Shown: positions 8,681 to 15,444 of the stretch, in pieces
Position numbering within the stretch: position 1 is the first letter of the stretch
How the letters are laid out: every line of letters starts with the position of its first letter
Assembly (NCBI GenBank): GCA_014799485.1
Contig: JAAVHY010000014.1
Coordinates: 1 to 31,115, forward strand
Source of the DNA: Clostridiales bacterium
Lineage (GTDB): Bacteria; Bacillota_A; Clostridia; Oscillospirales; Oscillospiraceae
DNA length: 31,115 nt
Direction: 5' to 3'
The notes under the pieces: model-generated
Database searches by the model: none
Told to the model about the DNA's origin: nothing
Seen by the model: the letters and a program-made list of their open reading frames with translations, nothing else
Position numbers and translations under genes: made by a program

Positions 8681-10651
8681 CTATTTTCCGTCTCCTCTTA
8701 ATTTGATGATCTGATCTCTCAAGGCGGCGGCAACTTCAAATTCCAGCATCTTCGCCGCCTCCTTCATCTGCTTCTCCAGGCTGGCGATGGCCTCCATCCG
8801 CTGGAGCTTGGTCATCTGGGACAGGTTCTTGTCGTTGTAGTCCGGCTTCTCGTCGGCGGACAGGGCCATCAGCTCCCGCACCGCCTTCTTCACTGTCTTG
8901 GGCACGATGCCGTGGGCCTGATTGAAAGCGTCCTGCTTTTCCCGGCGGCGCTCCGTCTCGTCCATAGCCCTCTGCATGGAGGGGGTGATGGTGTCGGCAT
9001 ACAAAATCACGATGCCGTCGGCGTTGCGCGCCGCACGGCCGATGGTCTGGATGAGCGACGTCTCCGAGCGCAGGAAGCCCTCCTTGTCCGCGTCCAGGAT
9101 GGCCACCAGGGACACCTCCGGCAAGTCCAGGCCCTCGCGCAGCAGGTTGATGCCCACCAGCACGTCGAACTCGCCCAGGCGCAGGTCCCGGATGATCTCC
9201 ATGCGCTCGATGGTGTCGATGTCGTGGTGCATATACCGCACCCGGATACCCGCGTTTTTCAGGTAGTCGGTCAAGCTCTCCGCCATCTTCTTGGTGAGGG
9301 TGGTGACCAGCACCCGCTCGTCCCTCGCCGTCCGGGCGGTGATCTCCCCGATCAGGTCGTCGATCTGCCCGTCCACCGGGCGCACCTCCACCTTCGGGTC
9401 CAGCAGGCCGGTGGGCCGGATGACCTGCTCCACGATCTGCCCCGAGCGCTCCCGCTCGTACTCGCCGGGGGTGGCGGAGACGTACACCACCTGGTTGAGC
9501 CGCTTCTCGAACTCATCGAATTTCAAGGGCCGGTTGTCGAAGGCGCAGGGCAGGCGGAAGCCGTACTCCACCAGGGTGGTCTTCCTCGCCCGGTCGCCGT
9601 TGAACATGGCCCGCACCTGGGGGAGCGTGGCGTGGCTCTCGTCGATGAACAGGACAAAATCCTTGGGGAAGTAGTCCAGCAGGGTGTGGGGGGGCGAGCC
9701 CTCAGGCCGGCCCTCGATGACCCGGGAGTAATTTTCGATGCCGGAGCAGTAGCCCAGCTCCTGCATCATCTCGATGTCGTACATGGTGCGCTGTTTGATG
9801 CGCTGGGCCTCGATGAGCTTGTTCTCGCCCTCGAAAAAAGCCACCCGCTCCTCCATCTCCTTATAAATATCCTGGATGGCGGCGTCCATCTTCTCCTTGG
9901 GGGTGACGTAGTGGGTGGCGGGCCAGATGGGGATGTTGTTCAGCCGCCGGATGGGGGTGCCGGTCACCACATTGATTTCAGACAGCCGGTCGATTTCGTC
10001 CCCAAAGAACTCCACCCGGATGGCGGTGTCCTTCCAGTAGGCGGGCCAGATCTCCACCGTGTCCCCCCGCACCCGGAACATATTGCGCTCAAAGGCGATG
10101 TCGTTGCGCTCATAGCGGATGGCCACCAGCTTTTTCAGCAGGTCCTCGATCTTGATGACCGTCCCCACCCGCAGGGCCACCATCATCTTGCCGTAATCCT
10201 CCGGCTCGCCCAGGCCGTAGATGCAGGACACGGAGGACACCACGATGACGTCCCGCCGCTCCAGCAGGGAGGCGGTGGCGGACAGCCGCAGGCGGTCAAT
10301 CTCCTCGTTGATGGAGGAGTCCTTCTCGATGAAGGTGTCGGTGTGGGGGATATACGCCTCGGGCTGGTAGTAGTCGTAGTAGGACACGAAATACTCCACC
10401 GCGTTGTTGGGGAAGAACTCCTTGAACTCGGCGCACAGCTGGGCGGCCAGGGTCTTGTTGTGGGCCAGTACCAGGGTGGGCCGCTGGACGGCCTCGATGA
10501 CCTTGGCCATGGTGTAGGTCTTGCCCGAGCCGGTGACGCCCAAGAGCGTCTGCTCGTCCAGGCCGTTTTCGATGCCCGCCGCCAGGGCGGCGATGGCCTC
10601 CGGCTGGTCGCCGCTGGGGGTATATTCTGATATGACTTCAAATTTTGGCAT
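8681..10651 (-). CDS. uvrB: Excinuclease ABC subunit B
   Basis: The intact 656-residue UvrB. It receives damaged DNA from UvrA, opens the helix with its beta-hairpin and recruits UvrC. Visible features: Walker A GVTGSGKT near residue 39; beta-hairpin [12 protein letters not shown] near 92; DESH box [12 protein letters not shown] near 337; helicase motifs [35 protein letters not shown] and [10 protein letters not shown]-terminal UVR domain at about 618-653 for UvrC contact. All motifs are intact. The start at 10651 has only a GGGGGA site (ATGGGGGATAACTTATG); the better GGGGGAGG site precedes an orphan start copy at 10878. Both ends are duplicated beyond hairpin arrays, and the promoter lies upstream of the 5' array, so the message has a leader of roughly 260 bases. 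Confidence 0.97.
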   Translation of the reverse strand: MPKFEVISEYTPSGDQPEAIAALAAGIENGLDEQTLLGVTGSGKTYTMAKVIEAVQRPTLVLAHNKTLAAQLCAEFKEFFPNNAVEYFVSYYDYYQPEAYIPHTDTFIEKDSSINEEIDRLRLSATASLLERRDVIVVSSVSCIYGLGEPEDYGKMMVALRVGTVIKIEDLLKKLVAIRYERNDIAFERNMFRVRGDTVEIWPAYWKDTAIRVEFFGDEIDRLSEINVVTGTPIRRLNNIPIWPATHYVTPKEKMDAAIQDIYKEMEERVAFFEGENKLIEAQRIKQRTMYDIEMMQELGYCSGIENYSRVIEGRPEGSPPHTLLDYFPKDFVLFIDESHATLPQVRAMFNGDRARKTTLVEYGFRLPCAFDNRPLKFDEFEKRLNQVVYVSATPGEYERERSGQIVEQVIRPTGLLDPKVEVRPVDGQIDDLIGEITARTARDERVLVTTLTKKMAESLTDYLKNAGIRVRYMHHDIDTIERMEIIRDLRLGEFDVLVGINLLREGLDLPEVSLVAILDADKEGFLRSETSLIQTIGRAARNADGIVILYADTITPSMQRAMDETERRREKQDAFNQAHGIVPKTVKKAVRELMALSADEKPDYNDKNLSQMTKLQRMEAIASLEKQMKEAAKMLEFEVAAALRDQIIKLRGDGK

Positions 10652-10835
10652 AAGTTATCCCCCATAACCATGTATCGTAATTCGCCGGCGACCAGCAGCG
10701 GGCCTATGGCCCGCCGCCGCAAATGCGGCGTACAAGTGTTTTGGCGTAAGCCAAAACCTTGGAATGGGCGGGCTCTGCCTGCCCATTCGAGTTAAATTTT
10801 GGGGCCCCCACAAAAGCGATGCTTTTGTGGGGAAA
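10652..10835. repeat. Hairpin array B between uvrB and its duplicated start
   Basis: A 184-base insert made of stem-loops: 10698-10714 (GCGGGCC/GGCCCGC), 10715-10730 (CGCCGC/GCGGCG), 10739-10756 (TTTTGGC/GCCAAAA), 10762-10788 (12-bp stem, one mismatch) and 10806-10832 (perfect 12-bp CCCCACAAAAGC stem, loop GAT). It contains GGGGCCCC at 10801-10808 as array A does. On the uvrB-coding strand it now forms the 5' leader of uvrB. The 34 bases next to the intact start (10652-10685) are unstructured and supply the present ribosome binding site. No protein is encoded. Confidence 0.8.
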
Positions 10836-10878
10836 CGCCGCTGGGGGTATATTCCGATATGACTTCAAATTTTGGCAT
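10792..10878 (-). pseudogene. Orphan uvrB start: 28-codon upstream ORF running into hairpin array B
   Basis: Bases 10836-10878 match the intact uvrB start (10609-10651) at 42 of 43 positions and encode [14 protein letters not shown], then the frame runs into the hairpin array (VSPQKHRFCGGPKI) and stops at 10792. It keeps the strong GGGGGAGGAACTGTC ribosome binding site and lies directly downstream of the uvrB promoter, so it is probably translated as an upstream ORF. It is either the remnant of the original uvrB start or one half of an insertion-associated duplication. Confidence 0.88.
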
Positions 10879-10917
10879 GACAGTTCCTCCCCCACTGCGG
10901 TTCAGCTGTGTGTTTCT

Positions 10918-10946
10918 ATCATAGAACGAACGTTTTAATATGTCAA
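10918..10946 (-). promoter_or_regulatory. uvrB operon promoter
   Basis: On the minus strand: -35 TTGACA (10946-10941), 17-base spacer, -10 TATGAT (10923-10918). Transcription would begin about 10911, some 33 bases before the orphan start and about 260 bases before the intact uvrB ATG. An additional weaker TATAAT (11013-11008) with an 18-base-spaced TTGCCG lies further upstream and may be a second promoter. Confidence 0.85.
10923..10936. promoter_or_regulatory. LexA (SOS) box over the uvrB promoter
   Basis: AGAACGAACGTTTT matches 12 of 14 positions of the Bacillus/Clostridium LexA consensus CGAACRNRYGTTYC. It lies within the spacer and touches the -10 box, the ideal position for repression. 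uvrB is an SOS gene in Bacillus subtilis (dinA), so DNA-damage induction is the natural prediction. LexA itself is not in the window. Confidence 0.75.
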
Positions 10947-11167
10947 CCCTGTTTTTGGACAAATATTCGATGGGCGGACAGGGATGAACTGAAAAATCAA
11001 GCATATCATTATATCATAAAAGAGGCGCGGGCGGCAAGCTGTTTTGGCTGGGGAAAACTTCGGACCGGATGAAAAAAGCGGTCCGCCCCGCCGGTGTTGG
11101 ATGGGGAACCCTCCAAAACTGCGCCATTGACGGGAACGAATTTCGTTATTTTTTTCGCAATCTCGCC

Positions 11168-11196
11168 TTGCGTTTTCCCGACCGGGGTGCTATAGT
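11168..11196 (+). promoter_or_regulatory. Promoter of the cation antiporter gene
   Basis: TTGCGT (11168-11173), 17-base spacer, TATAGT (11191-11196). Predicted start near 11203, giving a leader of about 54 bases that contains a terminator-like hairpin. The 378-base region 10879-11256 holds this promoter, the divergent uvrB promoter and no gene. Confidence 0.7.
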
Positions 11197-11214
11197 TGGT
11201 TCCGTTCGAAAAAT

Positions 11215-11236
11215 GCGCGGGTCGACCCGCGCTTTT
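11215..11236 (+). terminator. Terminator-like hairpin in the antiporter leader
   Basis: GCGCGGGTCGACCCGCGC (11215-11232) is a perfect 18-base palindrome that folds as a 7-bp all-GC stem with a TCGA loop, followed at once by TTTT (11233-11236). It lies between the promoter and the GAGGTG ribosome binding site (11246-11251). It could terminate transcription early (attenuation) or be a protein-binding operator. The sequence alone does not say which. Confidence 0.55.
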
Positions 11237-11256
11237 ATTGCAATCGAGGTGTCATT

Positions 11257-12546
11257 ATGGAAATTTTGATCCAGCTGTCCGTCTGCCTGGTGGGCGGACT
11301 GCTGATGTCCCGCCTGGCAAAGAAATTGAGCCTCCCCGCCGTCACCGCCTATCTGGTGGCGGGGCTGCTGCTGGGCCCCTATCTCCTGGGAGCGCTGGAC
11401 GTGACCGGCCTGGGCTTCTACGCCCCGGAGGTGGTGGCCCGGCTGGACATCATCTCCCAGGTAGCCCTGGGCTTCATCGCCTTCACCATCGGCAACGAGT
11501 TCCGCCTGGAACAGCTCAAGCACATGGGGAAGCAGGCCATCACCGTGGGCATCCTCCAGGCGGTAGGGACCACCGCCCTGGTGGACGTGGCCCTGGTCGC
11601 CCTGCATTTCATCGACCCTGAGCTGATCTCCGTATCCTCCGCCATCACCCTGGGCGCCATTGCCGCCGCCACCGCCCCCGCCGCCACCCTGATGGTGGTG
11701 CGCCAGTACAAGGCGGACGGCCCGCTGACCCGCCTGCTGCTGCTGGTGGTGGCCATTGACGACGCGGTGGGCCTGGTGCTGTTCTCCGCCTCCTTCGGCG
11801 TGGCCATGGCCCTGGAGAGCGGTTCCATCAGCGTCGTCACCGTGCTGGTGGAGCCGGTGGTGGAGATCGTACTGTCCCTGGCCCTGGGCGGTCTGGCCGG
11901 CTGGGTGCTGTACCGGGTGGAGAAGTACTTCCACTCCCGCAGCAAGCGCCTGTCCATTTCCATCGGCTTCGTCCTGCTCACCGTGGGGCTGTCCATGGTG
12001 GAGTTCGAGGCGGGCGGCATCCACTTCGGCTTCAGCCTGCTGCTGGTGTGCATGATGACCGGCACCATCTTCTGCAACATCTGCGACTTCTCCGAGGAGC
12101 TCATGGCCCGTGTGGACGGCTGGACCACGCCGCTGTTCGTGCTGTTTTTCGTTTTGAGCGGCGCGGAGCTGAACCTCAAGATCCTGTCCAACCCCACGGT
12201 GCTGCTCATCGGGCTGGTGTATATCGTGTTCCGTTCCCTGGGCAAGTACCTGGGCTCCTACGGCAGCTGTGCCCTGACCGGGTGCAGCGACAGCATCAAA
12301 AAGCACCTGGGCATCACCCTGCTGCCCCAGGCGGGTGTGGCGCTGGGCATGGCGCTCACCGCCCAGCAGCTGGCGGACGGCTCCGCGGTGCGCAGCGTGG
12401 TGCTGTTCTCGGTGCTGGTGTACGAGCTGGTGGGCCCGGCGCTCACCAAGCGCTCCCTGGTGGCGGCCGGCGAGATCCACGAGGAGGGCAGGACCAGCGC
12501 CCGGAAGAAGAACGCCCCCCAAACCCCTATCCAATTGGACAAATGA
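11257..12546 (+). CDS. Cation:proton antiporter (CPA2 / KefB-NapA-like)
   Basis: A 429-residue membrane protein with about 12 hydrophobic segments covering nearly its entire length, and a short basic cytoplasmic tail (TSARKKNAPQ). Family hallmarks include AYLVAGLLLGPYLLG near residue 30, LGFIAFTIGNEFRLEQLK near 75, the AAATAPAATLMVVRQYKADGPLT region, and the conserved ion-binding region VAIDDAVGLVLFS with its Asp-Asp pair near residue 168. Members exchange Na+ or K+ for protons across the cytoplasmic membrane. There is no C-terminal TrkA-N regulatory domain, so it is the short form. The start at 11257 has a GAGGTG site. The substrate ion cannot be read from the sequence. Confidence 0.87.
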   Translation: MEILIQLSVCLVGGLLMSRLAKKLSLPAVTAYLVAGLLLGPYLLGALDVTGLGFYAPEVVARLDIISQVALGFIAFTIGNEFRLEQLKHMGKQAITVGILQAVGTTALVDVALVALHFIDPELISVSSAITLGAIAAATAPAATLMVVRQYKADGPLTRLLLLVVAIDDAVGLVLFSASFGVAMALESGSISVVTVLVEPVVEIVLSLALGGLAGWVLYRVEKYFHSRSKRLSISIGFVLLTVGLSMVEFEAGGIHFGFSLLLVCMMTGTIFCNICDFSEELMARVDGWTTPLFVLFFVLSGAELNLKILSNPTVLLIGLVYIVFRSLGKYLGSYGSCALTGCSDSIKKHLGITLLPQAGVALGMALTAQQLADGSAVRSVVLFSVLVYELVGPALTKRSLVAAGEIHEEGRTSARKKNAPQTPIQLDK

Positions 12547-12599
12547 TTTGAGCGGTTTTCCCGCGGCATTCCGGGCATACTAATGCCGAGGTGATCACA

Positions 12600-13028
12600 A
12601 TGCTCAGCGAAAACCAACTGCTCAACCACATTTACCAGACCGCCGAGATGGGGCAGGAGGGCATCCAGTCGGTGCTGAAGTACACCGAAGAGCCCAGGCT
12701 GGTGTCCGCCCTGAACAGCCAGCTCACCGAGTACGGGAAGCTGCAAAGCGCCGCCGGGTCCATGCTCCAAGCACGAGGAGAGGAGCCGAAGGGTTTAGGC
12801 CCCGTGGCCAAGGCGTCCTCCGAGGTCATGAGCACCATGAAGGCCATGACGGACCGCTCCGCCACCAACATCGCGGAGATGATGATCCAGGGCTCCACCA
12901 TGGGGGTGACCAAGAGCCTGCGCACCATCCGGGACTGCGAGCTGAAGGACGGCGAGGTCCGCCGTCTGGCGGACAAGCTGCTCAAGACCGAGCAGGCCAA
13001 CATCGAGGAAATGAAACAGTTCCTGTAA
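12600..13028 (+). CDS. Helical-bundle protein, unknown function
   Basis: A 142-residue soluble protein beginning MLSENQLLNHIYQTAEMGQEG. It is predicted almost entirely helical, with four amphipathic helices near 3-25, 33-58, 70-108 and 112-140, suggesting a four-helix bundle of the ferritin-like or DUF2383-like kind. There is no clear set of paired Glu-x-x-His metal ligands, so ferritin or rubrerythrin activity is not supported. I use ATG 12600 because the upstream GTG at 12591 is itself part of the GAGGTG ribosome binding site. The gene is 53 bases after the antiporter and is followed by a strong terminator. Confidence 0.75.
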   Translation: MLSENQLLNHIYQTAEMGQEGIQSVLKYTEEPRLVSALNSQLTEYGKLQSAAGSMLQARGEEPKGLGPVAKASSEVMSTMKAMTDRSATNIAEMMIQGSTMGVTKSLRTIRDCELKDGEVRRLADKLLKTEQANIEEMKQFL

Positions 13029-13034
13029 ACGGCG

Positions 13035-13064
13035 AAGGGCCTCCGCGTCCACGGAGGCCCTTTC
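13035..13064. terminator. Terminator between convergent genes
   Basis: Perfect stem GGGCCTCCG (13037-13045) and CGGAGGCCC (13052-13060), six-base loop, AA before and TTTCGTTTT after. It is efficient for the plus-strand helical-bundle gene and may also serve cytidine deaminase on the minus strand, though the U tract is poorer in that direction. Confidence 0.88.
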
Positions 13065-13075
13065 GTTTTCTGTGT

Positions 13076-13468
13076 TCAGTTCAGCGAGCCGGGGCCGAAG
13101 CCATGGGGCAGCAGCTCCTTCAGGGGGAACTTCACATACTGCCCGTCCCCCCGGGCCACCAGCACGGTGAGGTCGGGGGCGAACTCATACAGCACCTGGC
13201 GGCACACCCCGCAGGGCCAGCAGTAGTCCGTGCTTTTCCCCGCTATGGCAATGGTGGAAAAGTCCCGGAAGCCCTCGCTGACGGCTTTGACCAGGGCGGT
13301 GCGCTCGGCGCAGATGGTGGGCCCGTAGGCGGCGTTTTCCACGTTGCAGCCGGTGAACACCGTGCCGTCGGCGCACAGCAGGGCCGCCCCCACCGGGAAG
13401 TGGGAGTAGGGGACGTAGGAGCGCTCCAGCATGGAAAAGGCGAGATCCACCAGGGCTTGATCGGTCAT
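13076..13468 (-). CDS. cdd: Cytidine deaminase
   Basis: A 130-residue zinc enzyme that converts cytidine or deoxycytidine to uridine or deoxyuridine in pyrimidine salvage. The catalytic set is complete: NVENAAYG, then TICAERTA with zinc ligand Cys53 and proton-shuttling Glu55, and PCGVCRQ with zinc ligands Cys86 and Cys89. The length fits the homotetrameric small cytidine deaminases. The correct start is ATG 13468 (MTDQALVDLAFSM), preceded by AAAGGAG; the longer open frame upstream crosses the promoter. It has its own promoter at about 13541 and a leader hairpin. Confidence 0.95.
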   Translation of the reverse strand: MTDQALVDLAFSMLERSYVPYSHFPVGAALLCADGTVFTGCNVENAAYGPTICAERTALVKAVSEGFRDFSTIAIAGKSTDYCWPCGVCRQVLYEFAPDLTVLVARGDGQYVKFPLKELLPHGFGPGSLN

Positions 13469-13504
13469 CTTCAAGACTCCTTTCCAAATGGTTCCTTTGG
13501 GACG

Positions 13505-13530
13505 GTGGGAGGCCGGAACGGCCCTCCCAC
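13505..13530 (-). promoter_or_regulatory. Hairpin at the 5' end of the cdd message
   Basis: The stem GTGGGAGG/CCTCCCAC continues inward with CCG/CGG after a single bulged G and closes with a TTC loop. Given the promoter at 13536-13541, transcription would start at about this hairpin, so the mRNA would begin with a stable stem-loop. No U tract follows, so it is not a terminator; an mRNA-stabilising or regulatory role is an inference. Confidence 0.5.
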
Positions 13531-13535
13531 GACAC

Positions 13536-13546
13536 AGTATACCAGA
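13536..13546 (-). promoter_or_regulatory. Extended -10 promoter of cdd
   Basis: On the minus strand TCTGGTATACT contains a TGG extension and -10 TATACT (13541-13536). There is no good -35 box, which is normal for extended -10 promoters. The same 11 bases occur in the opposite orientation at 13616-13626. Confidence 0.6.
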
Positions 13547-13597
13547 TTTTCGGCGGCTGTGGAAGGGGAAAAGCGGGCGGAGCGGCGATTTTTGTTG

Positions 13598-13738
13598 TTG
13601 CAATGCGGGGAAGTTTCTGGTATACTATAACCTGTTCGTGCGGGCTGCGCCGTTTCCGCACGTCTGTCATACGACAACGGGGAGCGCCGGGCAAGGGGCC
13701 GGGCGCGGCCATCTAAGAGATAAAGGACGGATGAATCA
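13598..13738 (+). promoter_or_regulatory. Promoter and structured leader of the 13739 membrane protein gene
   Basis: TTGCAA (13598-13603), 17-base spacer, TATACT (13621-13626) with TGG extension. The predicted leader of about 105 bases contains three stems: CGTGCGG/CCGCACG (13637-13643 with 13656-13662), TGTC/GACA (13665-13668 with 13673-13676) and GCGCC/GGCGC (13684-13688 with 13702-13706). I do not recognise the fold as a known riboswitch class. Confidence 0.65.
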
Positions 13739-14515
13739 ATGTTTGAGAAGGGTAAGCGTGAGCGCCGCCAGAGCGAGGAGGATAAGATTTTTAACCGGAT
13801 GCTTATCTGGCTGGCAGTTGCGGTAGTGGTGGAGCTGCTTTTGCTGCTGCTGCGAAAGGCATACGTGGATATAGCGTTCGGCGGGGTGCTGGCCATGGGG
13901 CTGCTGACGTTCTTCCAGGTGTTCAGCGCGGCGGGGGCCGTGCTCACCGCGGGCGGGGTCGCCTGGACGGTGTTCAGCCGCCGCGCGGGCAAGGGGCTGG
14001 TACTGCCCCTGGCAGTCACCGGCGCGGCCGCCCTGCTGTGGGTGGTCTCCCTGATCAGCTACTTCTTCTATCCGGAGGGAGTGCGGGTCCTCCTGCTGCT
14101 GCCCGCGGCAGCGGCGGTGCTGATCGTCATCTTCTTCCTCTACCAGCGGGTCTTCTTCTACAACGCCGTCCTCACCGGCGGCGGCCTGATGGCCCTGTGG
14201 CTCTACGGAAGGTATTATATGTACCATCCCCGGATGATCACGGCCTGCTTTGTGGGCGGCCTGGTGGTGCTGGCCGCTTCGGCGGCGCTGCTGTTCCGCT
14301 TGAAGAAGGGGGACGGGAAGCTGGGCCGGCTCCGTGTCATCCCCGCCAGCTCCAGCAATGTGGACTATATGATAGGCTGGGCCACCTGCGCCATCACCGC
14401 CCTGGTGATGGTACTGGGCCTGACCCTGGGCATGGGGGCCACCCGGTATCTGATGTATGTCCTGGCGGCGTGGCTGTTCGCCCAAGGGGTGTTCTTCACG
14501 GTAAAAATGATGTAA
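13739..14515 (+). CDS. Polytopic membrane protein, unknown function
   Basis: A 258-residue protein with a charged, basic N-terminus (MFEKGKRERRQSEEDKIFNR) and about eight hydrophobic segments arranged through residues 21-255. A soluble loop (KKGDGKLGRLRVIPASSSNVD) lies near 188-208. No transporter or enzyme motif is recognisable, and the hydrophobic composition alone does not identify a family. It is a single-gene unit with its own promoter and terminator. The ATG at 13739 has only a modest AAAGGACGG site upstream; the ATG eight bases earlier is out of frame. Confidence 0.75.
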   Translation: MFEKGKRERRQSEEDKIFNRMLIWLAVAVVVELLLLLLRKAYVDIAFGGVLAMGLLTFFQVFSAAGAVLTAGGVAWTVFSRRAGKGLVLPLAVTGAAALLWVVSLISYFFYPEGVRVLLLLPAAAAVLIVIFFLYQRVFFYNAVLTGGGLMALWLYGRYYMYHPRMITACFVGGLVVLAASAALLFRLKKGDGKLGRLRVIPASSSNVDYMIGWATCAITALVMVLGLTLGMGATRYLMYVLAAWLFAQGVFFTVKMM

Positions 14516-14526
14516 TTGATTGGTTG

Positions 14527-14561
14527 AAAAAATCCGGCATCCTGCGATGCCGGATTTTTTT
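14527..14561. terminator. Bidirectional terminator
   Basis: AATCCGGCATC (14531-14541), loop CTGC, GATGCCGGATT (14546-14556), with an A run before and seven T after. It separates the membrane-protein gene on the plus strand from the ZIP transporter on the minus strand and fits both. Confidence 0.92.
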
Positions 14562-14567
14562 CTGCGC

Positions 14568-15347
14568 TCAATGATGGCCCTGACTGAAAATCAGCAGCAC
14601 GCCCAGGGCGAAGCCCACCACCGTGGCCAGGATGGGCCAGCGGGATCTCCACTGGAGGGCGGCTTCGGGCAGCAGCTCGAAAAACACCACGTACAGCATG
14701 GCGCCCCCCGCCAGGCTGAGGGCCGCGGCCAGGGCGGCGGGGGCCTCGCCCCCGATCAGGTAGCCCGCTATTGCCCCCAGCACCGTGGGCAGGCCGCTCA
14801 GCGCCGCCACGGCGATGGCGGAGACGGCCCCGGAGCCGTCGTGAAGCAGGGGGATGGCGATGCTCATGCCCTCTGGGACGTTGTGCAGGCCGATGGTCAC
14901 CGCCGCCAGCACGCTGGCCAGGCAGACGCCCTGCACCGCCACCGTGGCCCCCACCGCCATGCCCACCGGCACGTTGTGCAGGGCCACCGCTGCCGCCAGC
15001 ACGATGCCGGCGGTGTGCAGGTCGTGGTGGCCGCAGGCGCAGTGGTGGGGGTTGTCCTTGTCCTCGTGGTGGGCGCTCTTGTCGATCCAGCAGTTGAGCA
15101 GATAGGTGGCCACGAAACCCAGCACCAGCACCAGCGGCGTCATAGGCAGCCAGGGGGCGGCTTCCATGGCCTCGGGCACCATGTCCAGCGCCACGATGGC
15201 CAGCATCAGCCCCCCGGTGAAGCTGAGCAGCAGGCTGGCGGCCTGGGGGGATTCCCGCTTGAACAGCGCCGCCAGCAGGCCGCCCAGGGCCAGACCGCCC
15301 ACGCCGGTGGCGGCGGTCAAAAGTACGATGAACAAAATGGGTTCCAT
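14568..15347 (-). CDS. ZIP family metal transporter
   Basis: A 259-residue membrane protein with about eight helices. Two diagnostic helices carry the metal path: HNVPVGMAVGATVA (near residue 125) and GLHNVPEGMSIAIPLLHDG (near residue 155). Between helices 3 and 4 is a histidine-rich cytoplasmic loop, HHEDKDNPHHCACGHHDLH at about 93-111, a likely metal-sensing segment. ZIP proteins bring zinc, iron or manganese into the cytoplasm; the sequence is closest to the ZupT/GufA branch. The start at 15347 has an AGGAG site. A promoter lies upstream at 15408-15436, and the gene ends at a shared terminator. Confidence 0.92.
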   Translation of the reverse strand: MEPILFIVLLTAATGVGGLALGGLLAALFKRESPQAASLLLSFTGGLMLAIVALDMVPEAMEAAPWLPMTPLVLVLGFVATYLLNCWIDKSAHHEDKDNPHHCACGHHDLHTAGIVLAAAVALHNVPVGMAVGATVAVQGVCLASVLAAVTIGLHNVPEGMSIAIPLLHDGSGAVSAIAVAALSGLPTVLGAIAGYLIGGEAPAALAAALSLAGGAMLYVVFFELLPEAALQWRSRWPILATVVGFALGVLLIFSQGHH

Positions 15348-15407
15348 TGCGATGCGCTCCTAAGTATGATTTGCCGGGCGAACCGCAAGGTCCGTCCGGC
15401 AGACATT

Positions 15408-15436
15408 ATATTAGCACGGGAGCGGGGCAAACGCAA
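15408..15436 (-). promoter_or_regulatory. Candidate promoter of the ZIP transporter gene
   Basis: On the minus strand: TTGCGT (15436-15431), 17-base spacer, TAATAT (15413-15408). An overlapping TATAAT (15410-15405) would give a 20-base spacer and is less likely. No clear Zur, Fur or MntR operator was seen. Confidence 0.5.
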
Positions 15437-15444
15437 GGGGGGAG

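Noticed and set aside
8912..10630. A 572-codon plus-strand open frame opposite uvrB
   Set aside because: Antisense shadow of uvrB, with His/Asp/Gly/Val-rich low-complexity translation and no domain.
10652..10835. Hairpin array B considered as a riboswitch for uvrB
   Set aside because: No known aptamer core is recognisable, and the flanking duplication of the uvrB start points to an insertion.
11146..12534. A 462-codon minus-strand open frame opposite the antiporter
   Set aside because: The translation is a Gln/His/Gly-rich mirror of the antiporter codons; the antiporter has promoter, ribosome binding site and coherent helices.
13469..13603. Extended N-terminus for cytidine deaminase
   Set aside because: The extra 45 residues span the promoter and leader hairpin; MTDQ at 13468 has the AAAGGAG site and fits the family length.
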